DNA from: Mucilaginibacter endophyticus
Lineage (GTDB): Bacteria; Bacteroidota; Bacteroidia; Sphingobacteriales; Sphingobacteriaceae
DNA length: 64,000 nucleotides
Assembly: GCF_003351025.1 (NCBI RefSeq)
Contig: NZ_QPCG01000005.1
Coordinates: 23,931 to 87,930, forward strand
Direction of reading: 5' to 3'
The notes below the pieces were generated by a model. It saw only the letters and a list, made by a program, of their open reading frames with translations, searched no databases and was not told the DNA's origin. The position numbers were made by a program, and so were the translations under genes. How positions within the stretch are numbered: the stretch's first letter is position 1; each line of letters opens with the position of its first letter. This document shows positions 1 to 8,457 of this stretch, piece by piece.

Positions 1-1159
1 TTTGGTAATGTTGTAATGCTTTTTGATTATCCACATCAGTATACAAATTACCCAATAGCGAGTAATAAAAATGGTTATTGTTGAGGTTTAACTTTTCTGC
101 CTCGGCTATCGCGGCGGGCTTGCCGTTGGTTTTGGCAAGGGCGAAGGTGCGGTTTAAGGCGGCTATAGGCGAATATTCCATAATAAGCAGGTTGTTATAT
201 AGCTGCAAAATATTTTCCCATTTTTCGGGCGTATCTTCCTTAATGGTATGCCAATAGGCGATGCCCGCTTCAAGATGATATTTGGTGATAACTGTTCCGG
301 TTGATGCCTGGTTTAGATGGTAGATACCTTTATTAATCAAATTCCTGTCCCAAAGCGATTCGTCCTGATCCTCATACAGGATCATGGTGCCATTGTCATT
401 AGTGCGGGCCTCAAAGCGTGAGGCATGGAAACACATCAAGGCAAACAGGGCGTTCACTGCCGGGGTATTGGTAGCCGGGTTTTCGATAAGCTGATAATTG
501 AGCCGCATAGCTTCGGCACAAAGGTCATGACGGAGCGTGATATTTTGAGAGATAGAATAATATCCTTCCGAAAATAACAGGTAGATGGTTGTCAAAACGG
601 TTTCCAGCCGGTTGCCTATCTCGTTCAAGGTTGGCTGTTTGATTTGGATACCGGCTTCCTTCAGTTTATCTTTAGCGCGGTTTATCCGTTTGTAAATAAC
701 CTCTTTGTTTGCTAAAAAGGCATCGGTAATTTCCTGGATCCCAAAACCGCAAAGCAAATTAAGGGCAAGTGCCACCTGTGATTCGGCGGAGATCGCTGGG
801 TTACAAACCGTAAACATCATGGCCAGCTGGCTATCGGCAATGTTTTTGGTGGATAGGTCTATCTCTATTTCGCCGGTACTATCGGTAGTATATTTTATTT
901 CGGGCGAAAGCTTTTGCTTAAAAATGGTGTCCCGTTTCAGATAGTTTTTGGTTTTATTTTTTGCAACCGTGTAAAGCCAGGCCGTAGGGTTATCAGGTAA
1001 ACCTTTCAGGCTCCAGTTTTCGGTGGCCGACAGAAAAGTATCACTTACAATATCCTCGGCAATTTCAATATGTTCGATACCGAAAAGCCGGCAAAGTACT
1101 GCCACTATTTTACGATACTCGGTACGGAACAGGTGAGGTAAAAGCTCTTTAGGTTGCAT
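1..1159 (-). CDS. ECF-like RNA polymerase sigma factor, DUF6596 type (partial)
   Basis: The reading frame starts at 1159 (MQPKELLPHLFRTEYRKIVA) and runs open to the window edge, so the C-terminus is missing; 386 codons are visible. The N-terminal third has the sigma-70 region 2 pattern (AEDIVSDTFLSA, then NPTAWLYTVAKNKTKNYL) and a region 4 helix-turn-helix near LNLLCGFGIQEITDAFLANKEVIYKRINRAKDKL. The C-terminal part (FSEGYYS, CAEAMRLNYQL, TPAVNALFALMCFHASR) is the extension of the DUF6596 sigma family. Genes of this family are usually next to a YCII-domain gene, as here (1205-1549). It probably directs RNA polymerase to a small stress regulon; the signal is unknown. Confidence 0.88.
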   Translation of the reverse strand, partial: MQPKELLPHLFRTEYRKIVAVLCRLFGIEHIEIAEDIVSDTFLSATENWSLKGLPDNPTAWLYTVAKNKTKNYLKRDTIFKQKLSPEIKYTTDSTGEIEIDLSTKNIADSQLAMMFTVCNPAISAESQVALALNLLCGFGIQEITDAFLANKEVIYKRINRAKDKLKEAGIQIKQPTLNEIGNRLETVLTTIYLLFSEGYYSISQNITLRHDLCAEAMRLNYQLIENPATNTPAVNALFALMCFHASRFEARTNDNGTMILYEDQDESLWDRNLINKGIYHLNQASTGTVITKYHLEAGIAYWHTIKEDTPEKWENILQLYNNLLIMEYSPIAALNRTFALAKTNGKPAAIAEAEKLNLNNNHFYYSLLGNLYTDVDNQKALQHYQ

Positions 1160-1204
1160 AGGTAAATAAAAATGCCTTTGCAAAAGTACAAAGGCATTCT
1201 TGGT

Positions 1205-1549
1205 TTATACAGTAGGCACAGCCATTCGTACCTCAACGGTAGCTCCCCATTGTAATACCGGGCAACCTTTGGCAATCTCAACAGCATCGTCATAATTTTC
1301 GGCCCTGATCATTAACAGGCCGCCTATAGATTCCTTAATTTCGGCATAAGGACCATTGATCACTGTATTTTGTTTGATCACCCTGCCATCGCCATCCCAG
1401 CGTTTGGGTGGAGCAACCAGTTTATTTTGGGCCGCGATGCCGCCTATCCAATCCTGGAAGGGTTTAATTGCCGCCTGCATTTGCTCTGGAGAAGGGCTGG
1501 CATCCTTACTTTTCAAATCCCTGTGGATCACTAACAAAAACTCATTCAT
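1205..1549 (-). CDS. YCII-related (YciI-like) small protein
   Basis: A 114-residue protein with the compact alpha/beta ferredoxin-like YCII fold: MNEFLLVIHRD at the start, a central PYAEIKESIGGLLMIRAENYDDAVEIAKGCPVL block and a terminal VEVRM strand. The GP(Y/F)xExKExIGG motif is typical of YCII proteins encoded beside DUF6596 sigma factors. It lies 45 bp upstream of the sigma-factor gene on the same strand and is probably cotranscribed with it. Its biochemical role is unproven; an enzymatic or ligand-sensing accessory role for the sigma factor is inference from gene linkage. Confidence 0.85.
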   Translation of the reverse strand: MNEFLLVIHRDLKSKDASPSPEQMQAAIKPFQDWIGGIAAQNKLVAPPKRWDGDGRVIKQNTVINGPYAEIKESIGGLLMIRAENYDDAVEIAKGCPVLQWGATVEVRMAVPTV

Positions 1550-1582
1550 AAGGCTATGTTTTAATTTGTTAATATAGGTTGT

Positions 1583-2035
1583 TTATGCATACTGACCAAC
1601 CTGGTAAGTACCCGGAGTATTTGGGAACGACAGGTTGATGCGGTTCCAGGTGTTAATGGTTGTAACGGCCATGGTAAGGTCAACCAACTCTTCATCGCTA
1701 AACTGTGCTTTAGCGGTAGCGTATACGGTATCACTTACATGGCAGGCGGTAACGGCCTCCGCCCAGGCAAAAGCCGCCCTTTCACGGTCTGTATAGTATG
1801 GCGACTCTTCCCAGGCGCTTAATCCATATAAGCGTTGTTCGGTTTCGCCCTTTGCACGTGCATCTTTATAATGCATATCAAGGCAGTAAGCGCATTTATT
1901 AATTTGTGATACCCTGAAATTTACCAATTCAAGAAGCGCTGCTTCAAGTGATGATTTTTTGATATAAGCTCCCATGGCAAATAATGGTTTAAGGGCGTTC
2001 TGTCCTTTTTCCCACATGCTCAATCTTTTTTCCAT
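1583..2035 (-). CDS. Carboxymuconolactone decarboxylase / AhpD-like protein
   Basis: A 150-residue all-helical protein with the AhpD-type redox motif INKCAYCLDMHYKDAR, in which the CxxC pair and the following His are intact. The motif LVNFRVSQIN before it and RERAAFAWAEAVT after it also fit the carboxymuconolactone decarboxylase family. Members with CxxC act as peroxidase or thiol-disulfide oxidoreductases rather than true decarboxylases. It is 33 bp upstream of the YCII gene and likely heads a three-gene unit with YCII and the sigma factor, which suggests an oxidative-stress link (inference). Confidence 0.88.
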   Translation of the reverse strand: MEKRLSMWEKGQNALKPLFAMGAYIKKSSLEAALLELVNFRVSQINKCAYCLDMHYKDARAKGETEQRLYGLSAWEESPYYTDRERAAFAWAEAVTACHVSDTVYATAKAQFSDEELVDLTMAVTTINTWNRINLSFPNTPGTYQVGQYA

Positions 2036-2210
2036 TTTGTTTTAAAATTTATGTTGTTAAAACCGAATGACAACCATGGTTTGCAGATTGGACAAAATGG
2101 GGAAAAAATATTTTATTTTTTTCATCGGCATAAAATTCGGGTCTTTTATCCGGCAGATTTTTGTTTATTTAGCAAATCAGGTTCCTGCATCTAACCTGGA
2201 TAATATCAAC

Positions 2211-3296
2211 ATGGAAAAACTAAATCCCGGAATCCTTAAAACCAAGCAACATTTTGAAATTCTTGACGGCCTGCGGGGCGTAGCCGCAATAGCAGTAGTT
2301 ACCTTCCATTTTATGGAGATTGCTTATAGCGACTATAGCAAGGATTTTATAGGTCATGGTTTCCTGGCGGTTGATTTTTTCTTTTGCCTTTCGGGCTTTG
2401 TAATTGGCTACGCTTATGATGACAGGATTGGGAAGATGGGTGTTATGGAGTTTTTTAAGTCGAGGCTGATCAGGTTGCACCCGCTTGTTGTTATAGGATC
2501 AGTATTGGGTTTGTTAAGCTTTTTGTTTGATCCCTTCAGTACGCAGGCTATAACCCGGAGTGCAGGGAGTATATTACTGTTATTTCTTAGTTCGGTATTA
2601 ATGATTCCTAACGCCACAATGGACGAGCGGTATTTTAATCTCTTTGGTTTTAACGCGCCGTCATGGTCATTGTTTTGGGAGTATATAGCTAACATTGTTT
2701 ATGCGCTTGTGCTTTGTCGTCTTCACAGGCGTTATCTCATCATCCTTGCTGCAGTTTCAGCGGTTGGTATTTGCTATGTGGCTGCGCATTCGGGTAATTT
2801 AATGGGCGGCTGGAGCGGTGGTACGTTTTGGGATGGTAGTGTACGTATAGCCTATTCCTTTACCGCGGGCTTGCTGGTTTACCGCTATAATCTCATCATT
2901 AAAAATAAGCTTGGTTTTATCGGGCTTTCTATTTTATTGATGCTGGCTTTTCTGTCGCCGTTCTCATCATGGAACTGGCTTTCCGAGCCTTTCATAGTTA
3001 TCATTTACTTCCCGTTAATGGTTTCGCTGGGAGCAGGTGCTGTTCTTAACAACGGCTTACGTAAAATATGTGTTTTTTCGGGAAATATCTCCTATCCCTT
3101 ATACATGACCCACTATGCTGTGATGTGGGCGTTTGGCAATTATTTCGCGGCGCACAAACCCGATGCCCTTCACCTGGCATACATCATTATTCCCGGATTA
3201 ATTGTATTGGTAGCATTTGCTTATCTTGTTATGAAGGTATACGACATCCCTTTGCGCCGCTATCTTACTGAAAAACGAAAACAGGCTATTAAGTAA
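2211..3296 (+). CDS. Acyltransferase 3 family membrane protein (OafA/YrhL-like)
   Basis: A 361-residue integral membrane protein with about ten hydrophobic segments. The signature FEILDGLRGVAAIAVVTFHF near the N-terminus carries the family's conserved Arg and His (RG and FHF), followed by GFLAVDFFFCLSGFVIGYAY. Family members O-acylate sugars of polysaccharides, lipopolysaccharide or antibiotics in the periplasm. The frame is open upstream to 2067, but MEKLNPGIL at 2211 is the better start because the conserved domain begins about 20 residues later. It stands alone between divergent and downstream units, so the substrate cannot be inferred. Confidence 0.88.
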   Translation: MEKLNPGILKTKQHFEILDGLRGVAAIAVVTFHFMEIAYSDYSKDFIGHGFLAVDFFFCLSGFVIGYAYDDRIGKMGVMEFFKSRLIRLHPLVVIGSVLGLLSFLFDPFSTQAITRSAGSILLLFLSSVLMIPNATMDERYFNLFGFNAPSWSLFWEYIANIVYALVLCRLHRRYLIILAAVSAVGICYVAAHSGNLMGGWSGGTFWDGSVRIAYSFTAGLLVYRYNLIIKNKLGFIGLSILLMLAFLSPFSSWNWLSEPFIVIIYFPLMVSLGAGAVLNNGLRKICVFSGNISYPLYMTHYAVMWAFGNYFAAHKPDALHLAYIIIPGLIVLVAFAYLVMKVYDIPLRRYLTEKRKQAIK

Positions 3297-3482
3297 AAAG
3301 CAAGGTTTTTTGGTCATTAAATTAAAGGTTAAATAACGCGCCCTTTAGTGCAGGTTGATTTAAAACCTGTATGTTTAAAATGCTGAAGAAGTGTTTTTTA
3401 TACACCAAAAAGCGTTATTTTTACAAGTGGTTTTTTGCAGTTTTTCATTCATTTTGAGTGATATGCAGAAGGCTTTGGCACA

Positions 3483-4079
3483 ATGAGGAAAACGTTAGTT
3501 ATTGGTTGGCTTGTTTTATTACTTGCTATTGTTGGCGCATTATTTTGGTATAATGAGTTGCAATATCAGTTGCCTACGCCGGTACCCGAAAACTATAAAC
3601 CGGTAAAATCAGGTACAGTTGTTTCCATCAACCCAAGGCATTTTAAAGACCACAGCAAGCCTTTGTTTCTGCACTTTTTTAACCCCGGTTGCCCGTGCTC
3701 AAGGTTTAATGTTAAACAATTTAAAGCTATTGTTGAGCAGTATCGCGGGCGGGTAAACTTCGCTATCGTGATCATGAGCAGCAAGCATTTTACCGAAAGC
3801 GAGATCCAGGACAAGTTTGGCATGAAACTACCTGTAATATTTGATCCTTCCATTGCCGAAGCCTGCGGGGTTTACTCCACACCACAGGTTGCGCTGATTG
3901 ATACTGAGAATAAATTATACTATCGTGGCAATTATAATATAAGCCGTTACTGTACCGATGAGAAGACGAGCTTTGCCAAAATAGCAATTAACGGTTTACT
4001 TAGTAACAATACCCGACTCACATTTAATAAATTGGCGCTAATATCATATGGCTGTCGATTGCCCGATTGTCATAATTAA
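3483..4079 (+). CDS. Membrane-anchored thioredoxin-fold protein
   Basis: A 198-residue protein with one N-terminal membrane anchor (residues 5-23) and a periplasmic thioredoxin-like domain. The active-site region is FFNPGCPCSRFN, a CPC motif rather than CxxC. The later segments GVYSTPQVALIDTENKLYYRGNYN give the cis-Pro and the last strands. Two further Cys pairs occur near the end (RYCTD and YGCRLPDC). It resembles the DUF6436 / TlpA-like group. It ends 23 bp before a hybrid histidine kinase on the same strand and may be cotranscribed with it. A redox role is likely; the partner is unknown. Confidence 0.75.
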   Translation: MRKTLVIGWLVLLLAIVGALFWYNELQYQLPTPVPENYKPVKSGTVVSINPRHFKDHSKPLFLHFFNPGCPCSRFNVKQFKAIVEQYRGRVNFAIVIMSSKHFTESEIQDKFGMKLPVIFDPSIAEACGVYSTPQVALIDTENKLYYRGNYNISRYCTDEKTSFAKIAINGLLSNNTRLTFNKLALISYGCRLPDCHN

Positions 4080-4102
4080 CATACCCCTAAGTTCAAATAA
4101 TA

Positions 4103-6364
4103 GTGACTGCAGCTATAGCTCATAACATTAACTTCCAAACCGAGATCAAGGATCGCTCAGACCGGTTGATGGATTACTTCCTGCCTGTGCATTTTGCGGT
4201 TGGGTTGGCGCTGGCCTTCTTTTATGATACCTGGCTTATAGCCTGTGGCGTTGGTGGCCTTTGCCTGCTGGCTTATTATACCGCTAAAATTGCCCTGCCT
4301 CAATCATCGCTATATCAATATGTATTGGCCTCGGTGCTCGGCATTTTTATGGCCCAGTATATATACCAAATGCACGGTATGTTTGAAATGCACTTTTTTG
4401 CCTTTATTTCAAGCGCGTTGCTCATCACTTATCAAAACTGGAAACTACAAATTCCTCTGTTGATAGTGGTTATTATCCATCATGCTACTTTTAGCTATTT
4501 GCAGGATATAGGGTATGGTAATATATTTTTCACCCAACTCAATTACTTCGATCTCCAAACATTCATTATCCACGTATTGCTTACCGGGGTAATCATGTTT
4601 ATATGCGGGCTGTGGGCATACCAGTTGCGTAAATACAACGAATTAAGGATAATACAAACGCTGCAAATGGCCGATCTGCAGCGTGAAGCACAGCTATCGC
4701 TGGAGCGGAAGCATAATGAGGAGGTTTTGGCAGCGGCAAATAAAGAGTTGAACCATTCAAATCTCGAACTTCAAAAAGCACGCCTCGCGGCCGATCAGGC
4801 CAACCAGGAGAAAAGTATTTTCCTGGCTACCATGAGCCACGAGATCCGTACGCCTATGAACGGGGTTATCGGTATGTCGGCCTTGCTGAATGAAACCGAG
4901 CTTAATGATGAGCAGCGGATGTTTACCGAAACCATCATCAATTGTGGCGAAACATTGATCCATGTGATTAATAATATCCTTGATTTTTCCAAGATAGAAG
5001 CGGGCAGCCTTGATCTTGAACAGGACGATTTTAACCTGAGGCAGAGCATTGAGGATGTAATGGATATGTTTGCCGTTAAAGCCGGACAAATGGGGCTCGA
5101 TCTGGTTTATGAAATTGATGAAGATGTTTCTCCAAATATCATTGGCGATCCGCTGCGCCTTAAACAGGTACTTATCAATCTTGTAAATAACGCCATTAAG
5201 TTTACCGAAAAAGGAGAGGTTGGTATCAGGGTAAGTTGTGTTGAAAGGCAACCTGACGGTTTGCTGAAACTGGGCTTTGATGTTTGGGATACGGGCATTG
5301 GTATCCCGAAAGATAAACTGCACCGACTGTTTCGCGCGTTTTCACAGGTTGATTCATCCACTACACGTAAATACGGTGGTACCGGTTTGGGCTTGGCAAT
5401 TTGTCAAAAGCTGGTGACGCTCATGGGCGGTACTATCGGGGTTAAAAGCATACCCGGTGTAGGAGCGAAGTTTTCCTTTACCATTAATGCCTACCCGGGT
5501 GAGGCATCGCAACAGCATACATCTGGCTTTGACCTCAGTGAATTAGAAGGGAAGAAAATATTGGTGGTTGATGATAACCAAACCAACCTTTCTATCCTGG
5601 AACGCCAGTTTGATAACTGGAACCTTAAAGCCATAACCGCCGAATCAGCTGCTGAGGCATTAGTGATACTCCAAAAAAGTAAGGATATTGAACTGGTTAT
5701 TACCGATATGCACATGCCGGTGATGGATGGCGCTATGCTGGCTAAGGTGATTAAGGAGGGCTATAGCCATTTACCGATCATATTATTAAGCTCAGTAGGT
5801 GAAGACTTTATAAAGGATCAGCGCTCACTCTTCACTTCTATCATGAACAAGCCTATCAAACAACAGGTGCTTGGTAAACAGGTTTTCATGGCGCTTAGAA
5901 ATAACTCGACTCCAACAGAAGACAAGCAGGCTAAAACCAAACTTTCGGTAGATTTTAGCGATAAGTATCCGTTCAGGATTCTCATTGCCGAAGATAATGA
6001 GGTTAACCAGCACGTTATTAAGCACATCTTAAGTAAAATGGGCTATAAGCCGGGTATAGCTAAAAATGGCATTGACGCCATTGAAGCCCTGTACCAGGAC
6101 GATTATGGATTGATATTAATGGATATGCAGATGCCTGTTATGGACGGGCTGGAAGCTACCCGGGTTATCCGGAAAGATGGCGTTAAACAACCGGTTATTA
6201 TAGCACTCACCGCTAATGCCATGACCGGCGACGAGCAGGAATGTTTACAGGCCGGCATGAATGATTACCTGAGCAAACCGGTAAAATTGGATGAGCTGAT
6301 GAACAAGCTATCCAAATGGTATACAGTGGTCAATAATAAAGCGATATCCCGTTCGGAAGTCTAA
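4103..6364 (+). CDS. Hybrid sensor histidine kinase with two receiver domains
   Basis: A 753-residue membrane kinase with a GTG start. Residues 25-175 form about six transmembrane helices. A coiled coil (about 180-235) leads into HisKA with the phosphoacceptor H246 in SHEIRTPMNG. The HATPase domain follows, with NLVNNAIKFTEKGEV (N box), DTGIGIP (G1) and YGGTGLGLAI (G2). Receiver 1 has KILVVDDN and phospho-acceptor D535 (VITDMHMPVMDG); receiver 2 has RILIAEDNEVNQ and D674 (LMDMQMPVMDGLEATR). The protein could run a phosphorelay, but no Hpt or DNA-binding output domain is encoded nearby. The His-rich membrane region is described as a separate finding. Confidence 0.93.
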   Translation: MTAAIAHNINFQTEIKDRSDRLMDYFLPVHFAVGLALAFFYDTWLIACGVGGLCLLAYYTAKIALPQSSLYQYVLASVLGIFMAQYIYQMHGMFEMHFFAFISSALLITYQNWKLQIPLLIVVIIHHATFSYLQDIGYGNIFFTQLNYFDLQTFIIHVLLTGVIMFICGLWAYQLRKYNELRIIQTLQMADLQREAQLSLERKHNEEVLAAANKELNHSNLELQKARLAADQANQEKSIFLATMSHEIRTPMNGVIGMSALLNETELNDEQRMFTETIINCGETLIHVINNILDFSKIEAGSLDLEQDDFNLRQSIEDVMDMFAVKAGQMGLDLVYEIDEDVSPNIIGDPLRLKQVLINLVNNAIKFTEKGEVGIRVSCVERQPDGLLKLGFDVWDTGIGIPKDKLHRLFRAFSQVDSSTTRKYGGTGLGLAICQKLVTLMGGTIGVKSIPGVGAKFSFTINAYPGEASQQHTSGFDLSELEGKKILVVDDNQTNLSILERQFDNWNLKAITAESAAEALVILQKSKDIELVITDMHMPVMDGAMLAKVIKEGYSHLPIILLSSVGEDFIKDQRSLFTSIMNKPIKQQVLGKQVFMALRNNSTPTEDKQAKTKLSVDFSDKYPFRILIAEDNEVNQHVIKHILSKMGYKPGIAKNGIDAIEALYQDDYGLILMDMQMPVMDGLEATRVIRKDGVKQPVIIALTANAMTGDEQECLQAGMNDYLSKPVKLDELMNKLSKWYTVVNNKAISRSEV

Positions 6365-6370
6365 CATTTT

Positions 6371-7489
6371 TTATAATTCCAGTTCCAACTGGTCGCCGGG
6401 CCCAAGCTCACGGTCATCGCGCTGCTTAACCTGCAGCTCGCCAAAGTTTGAAAGTGAAATACCCAGCAGGCGTACTTTTACATCGTCAACGCCGGTAGCA
6501 GCCATGAGTTGTTTGGCCGTATTGCTGATGGTTTCAAGATCGTTTACAGGCGTTTGGAACGATTGATTTCTGGTGATCTGTTTAAAATTGTGATATTTTA
6601 CTTTGAGGGTGATGGTACGGCCCTTCAACTCATATTTAAGCAGGCGATTGTGTACCGTTACTGCTATCTTATCAAGTTCAGCCTCCATCTCCTCCAGGGT
6701 AGTTAAATCATAAGCAAAGGTATCTTCAGCACCCAGTGATTTGGTTTCACGATGTGGCTGTACTTCGCGGTTATCGATGCCTCGTACTATCTGATAGTAA
6801 AATTTGCCTACCTTCCCAAAGTGACGGGTAAGTTCACTTTCTTCCAGTCGTTTAAGATCGGCGCCGGTATGCAGACCCATTTGTTTCATTTTTTGAGCAG
6901 TTACTTTTCCCACGCCAAAAAACTTTTCGACAGGCAGTTGCTCCATAAAGTTTTCGATGCTTGAAGGGCCGATGAATTTAAGTCCGTCCGGCTTATTGAT
7001 ATCTGATGCTATTTTAGCCACAAACTTATTGATGGATACGCCTGCCGAGGCGGTAAGCTGCAGCTCATCCTTAATAGCCTGTTTAATGAGTTTGGCTATC
7101 TCAATGGCCGAACCAATATCCTGCTTGTCGTTTGTTACATCCAGATAAGCTTCATCCAAGGAAAGTGGTTCGATCAGATCGGTATAGCGACTAAATATTT
7201 CACGGATATGTTGTGATGCTTCCCGGTAAACATTAAACCGGGGGCGTACAAACAAAGCATGCGGACAAAGCTGTAAAGCTTTTTTTGATGACATTGCCGA
7301 CCGTATTCCAAACTTCCTGGCCTCATAACTTGCTGTTGCAACCACGCCGCCACGCCCTTCGGGCAAACCGCCAACAACCAGCGGCTTCCCCCGGTATTCC
7401 GGAAAATCCCGCTGCTCAACCGACGCGTAAAATGCATCCATATCAATATGGATAATTTTACGATGTGTATTGGACGATTGCTCCGTCAT
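6371..7489 (-). CDS. dinB: DNA polymerase IV (Y-family)
   Basis: A 372-residue translesion polymerase. The N-terminal IIHIDMDAFYASVEQRDFPEYRGKPLVVGG holds the first catalytic Asp and steric-gate region. YSRYTDLIEPLSLDEAYLDVT-type sequence (here FSRYTDLIEPLSLDEAYLDV) carries the second acidic pair, and ASAGVSINKFVAKIASD completes the palm. The helix-hairpin-helix segment FGVGKVTAQKMKQMG and the little-finger domain follow. There is no obvious C-terminal clamp-binding peptide beyond GPGDQLELEL, whose last residues could serve as a QLxLx-type clamp motif. It is convergent with the hybrid kinase gene, which ends 6 bp away, and has its own consensus promoter. Confidence 0.97.
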   Translation of the reverse strand: MTEQSSNTHRKIIHIDMDAFYASVEQRDFPEYRGKPLVVGGLPEGRGGVVATASYEARKFGIRSAMSSKKALQLCPHALFVRPRFNVYREASQHIREIFSRYTDLIEPLSLDEAYLDVTNDKQDIGSAIEIAKLIKQAIKDELQLTASAGVSINKFVAKIASDINKPDGLKFIGPSSIENFMEQLPVEKFFGVGKVTAQKMKQMGLHTGADLKRLEESELTRHFGKVGKFYYQIVRGIDNREVQPHRETKSLGAEDTFAYDLTTLEEMEAELDKIAVTVHNRLLKYELKGRTITLKVKYHNFKQITRNQSFQTPVNDLETISNTAKQLMAATGVDDVKVRLLGISLSNFGELQVKQRDDRELGPGDQLELEL

Positions 7490-7500
7490 GGTGATGAAAG

Positions 7501-7532
7501 CAAATATAGGCGGGTTGCAGGCTTATAGCAAA
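7501..7532 (-). promoter_or_regulatory. Consensus Bacteroidota promoter of dinB
   Basis: On the minus strand a TTTG box (plus 7529-7532) is followed by a 20-nt spacer and TATATTTG (plus 7501-7508). This matches the known TTTG / TAnnTTTG pattern of the Bacteroidota primary sigma factor. The dinB start codon is only 11 nt downstream of the -7 box, so the 5' leader would be about 5-6 nt. Confidence 0.65.
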
Positions 7533-7659
7533 GTATAGATGTCGGTGAACCCAAACAGAGGTAAGCATCCACGCTTGCATTACGAATCTTTCTTAACTCA
7601 CATTCTTTGCAGGCCATAAATGCTGAAGATGAAAGTAGCCTGAAAAACAAATAAAAACC

Positions 7660-7755
7660 ATGTCATTGCGAGCGAAGCGTGGCAATCTCGTAGCCAATGT
7701 ATGTCCGACCTGCATAGCTACGAGATTGCTTCGTCGTCCCTCCTCGCAATGACAT
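7660..7755. repeat. Palindromic intergenic repeat, family A (long form)
   Basis: A 96-bp element whose ends are inverted copies (ATGTCATTGCGAG at the left, CTCGCAATGACAT at the right), with inner arms GGCAATCTCGTAGC and GCTACGAGATTGC. Related copies occur at 15050-15094, 18042-18146, 43049-43135 and 56181-56261. It lies in the 385-bp gap upstream of dinB, which otherwise holds nothing recognisable apart from the dinB promoter. Such elements resemble REP/MITE-like sequences that fold into long hairpins. Confidence 0.88.
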
Positions 7756-7874
7756 AGTTTTTTGCACAAACGTTCCCAACAATCCATTCTCTTTCCAGCA
7801 CATTTGGTTGCGAGCAAGTGCAAAGTTTTTGTCCATGGTTCAATCGAAAGACGCTTGAGCATGCAAAGGAGAAA

Positions 7875-8432
7875 CTAACTCTCCGTATCCCCAGGCAAAA
7901 ACCTAAGCTTTTGCTGAAAATACATATCCCAGCTATGCTGTTGCTTACGATCGGTCATATGAACCGTATCCTCGTCGTAATCTGCATTGAGCTGTTTGTA
8001 TTTGGCATCGATGCGGTTAAAGATAGACATAGCCTCGTAGTTGTAGTTATTGCTGAAGCGGGTGCGGCTTACTATGCGTAACAATTCCTGCTGCTCTAAA
8101 AAAGCGATAGTATAATGCCCTTGCTCATGTTTTAAGATCTCGGTCATTTGCTGAGGGGTACTAACCCGGCTCCTGTCCAGCCACGATTTGTTGTTATTAA
8201 GGATAAGCCTGATATTAAAATTAAGCCGGTAGCCCCCGCCCTCACGCCGGGCCTGGTAGCGGTAATCGATGGTGCAGTTTGTATAAGCAACAACGCCGCC
8301 GGCATTAGCCCGCGGCGTTCCCCAAAAATCATTGGCAGTAAGCTGATGAAATGATTGCGCCGAAGCCGACGTGATCACTGCAAAAAAACACATGGCCGTT
8401 AGGCCTATCCCTTTCACTATATTTCTTTTCAT
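7875..8432 (-). CDS. Secreted DUF922-type putative Zn-protease
   Basis: A 185-residue protein with a signal peptide (about residues 1-25, ending ASA/QSF). The motif EILKHEQGHYTIAFL contains HExxH, the zinc-binding pattern of the DUF922 family. The C-terminal DEDTVHMTDRKQQHSWDMYF matches the family's closing helix. These are predicted periplasmic metalloproteases, but proteolytic activity is little documented. It is transcribed after the SPFH gene (gap 25 bp) and probably belongs to the same unit. Confidence 0.82.
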   Translation of the reverse strand: MKRNIVKGIGLTAMCFFAVITSASAQSFHQLTANDFWGTPRANAGGVVAYTNCTIDYRYQARREGGGYRLNFNIRLILNNNKSWLDRSRVSTPQQMTEILKHEQGHYTIAFLEQQELLRIVSRTRFSNNYNYEAMSIFNRIDAKYKQLNADYDEDTVHMTDRKQQHSWDMYFQQKLRFLPGDTES

Positions 8433-8457
8433 TTAAAAAAATGGCGGTTTTAAACTT

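Noticed and set aside
4757..5323. Minus-strand 188-residue frame opposite the hybrid kinase
   Set aside because: It is a shadow of the HisKA/HATPase coding sequence on the other strand.
7593..7862. 89-residue minus frame over the family A repeat
   Set aside because: It is largely built of the palindromic repeat and shows no coding signal.
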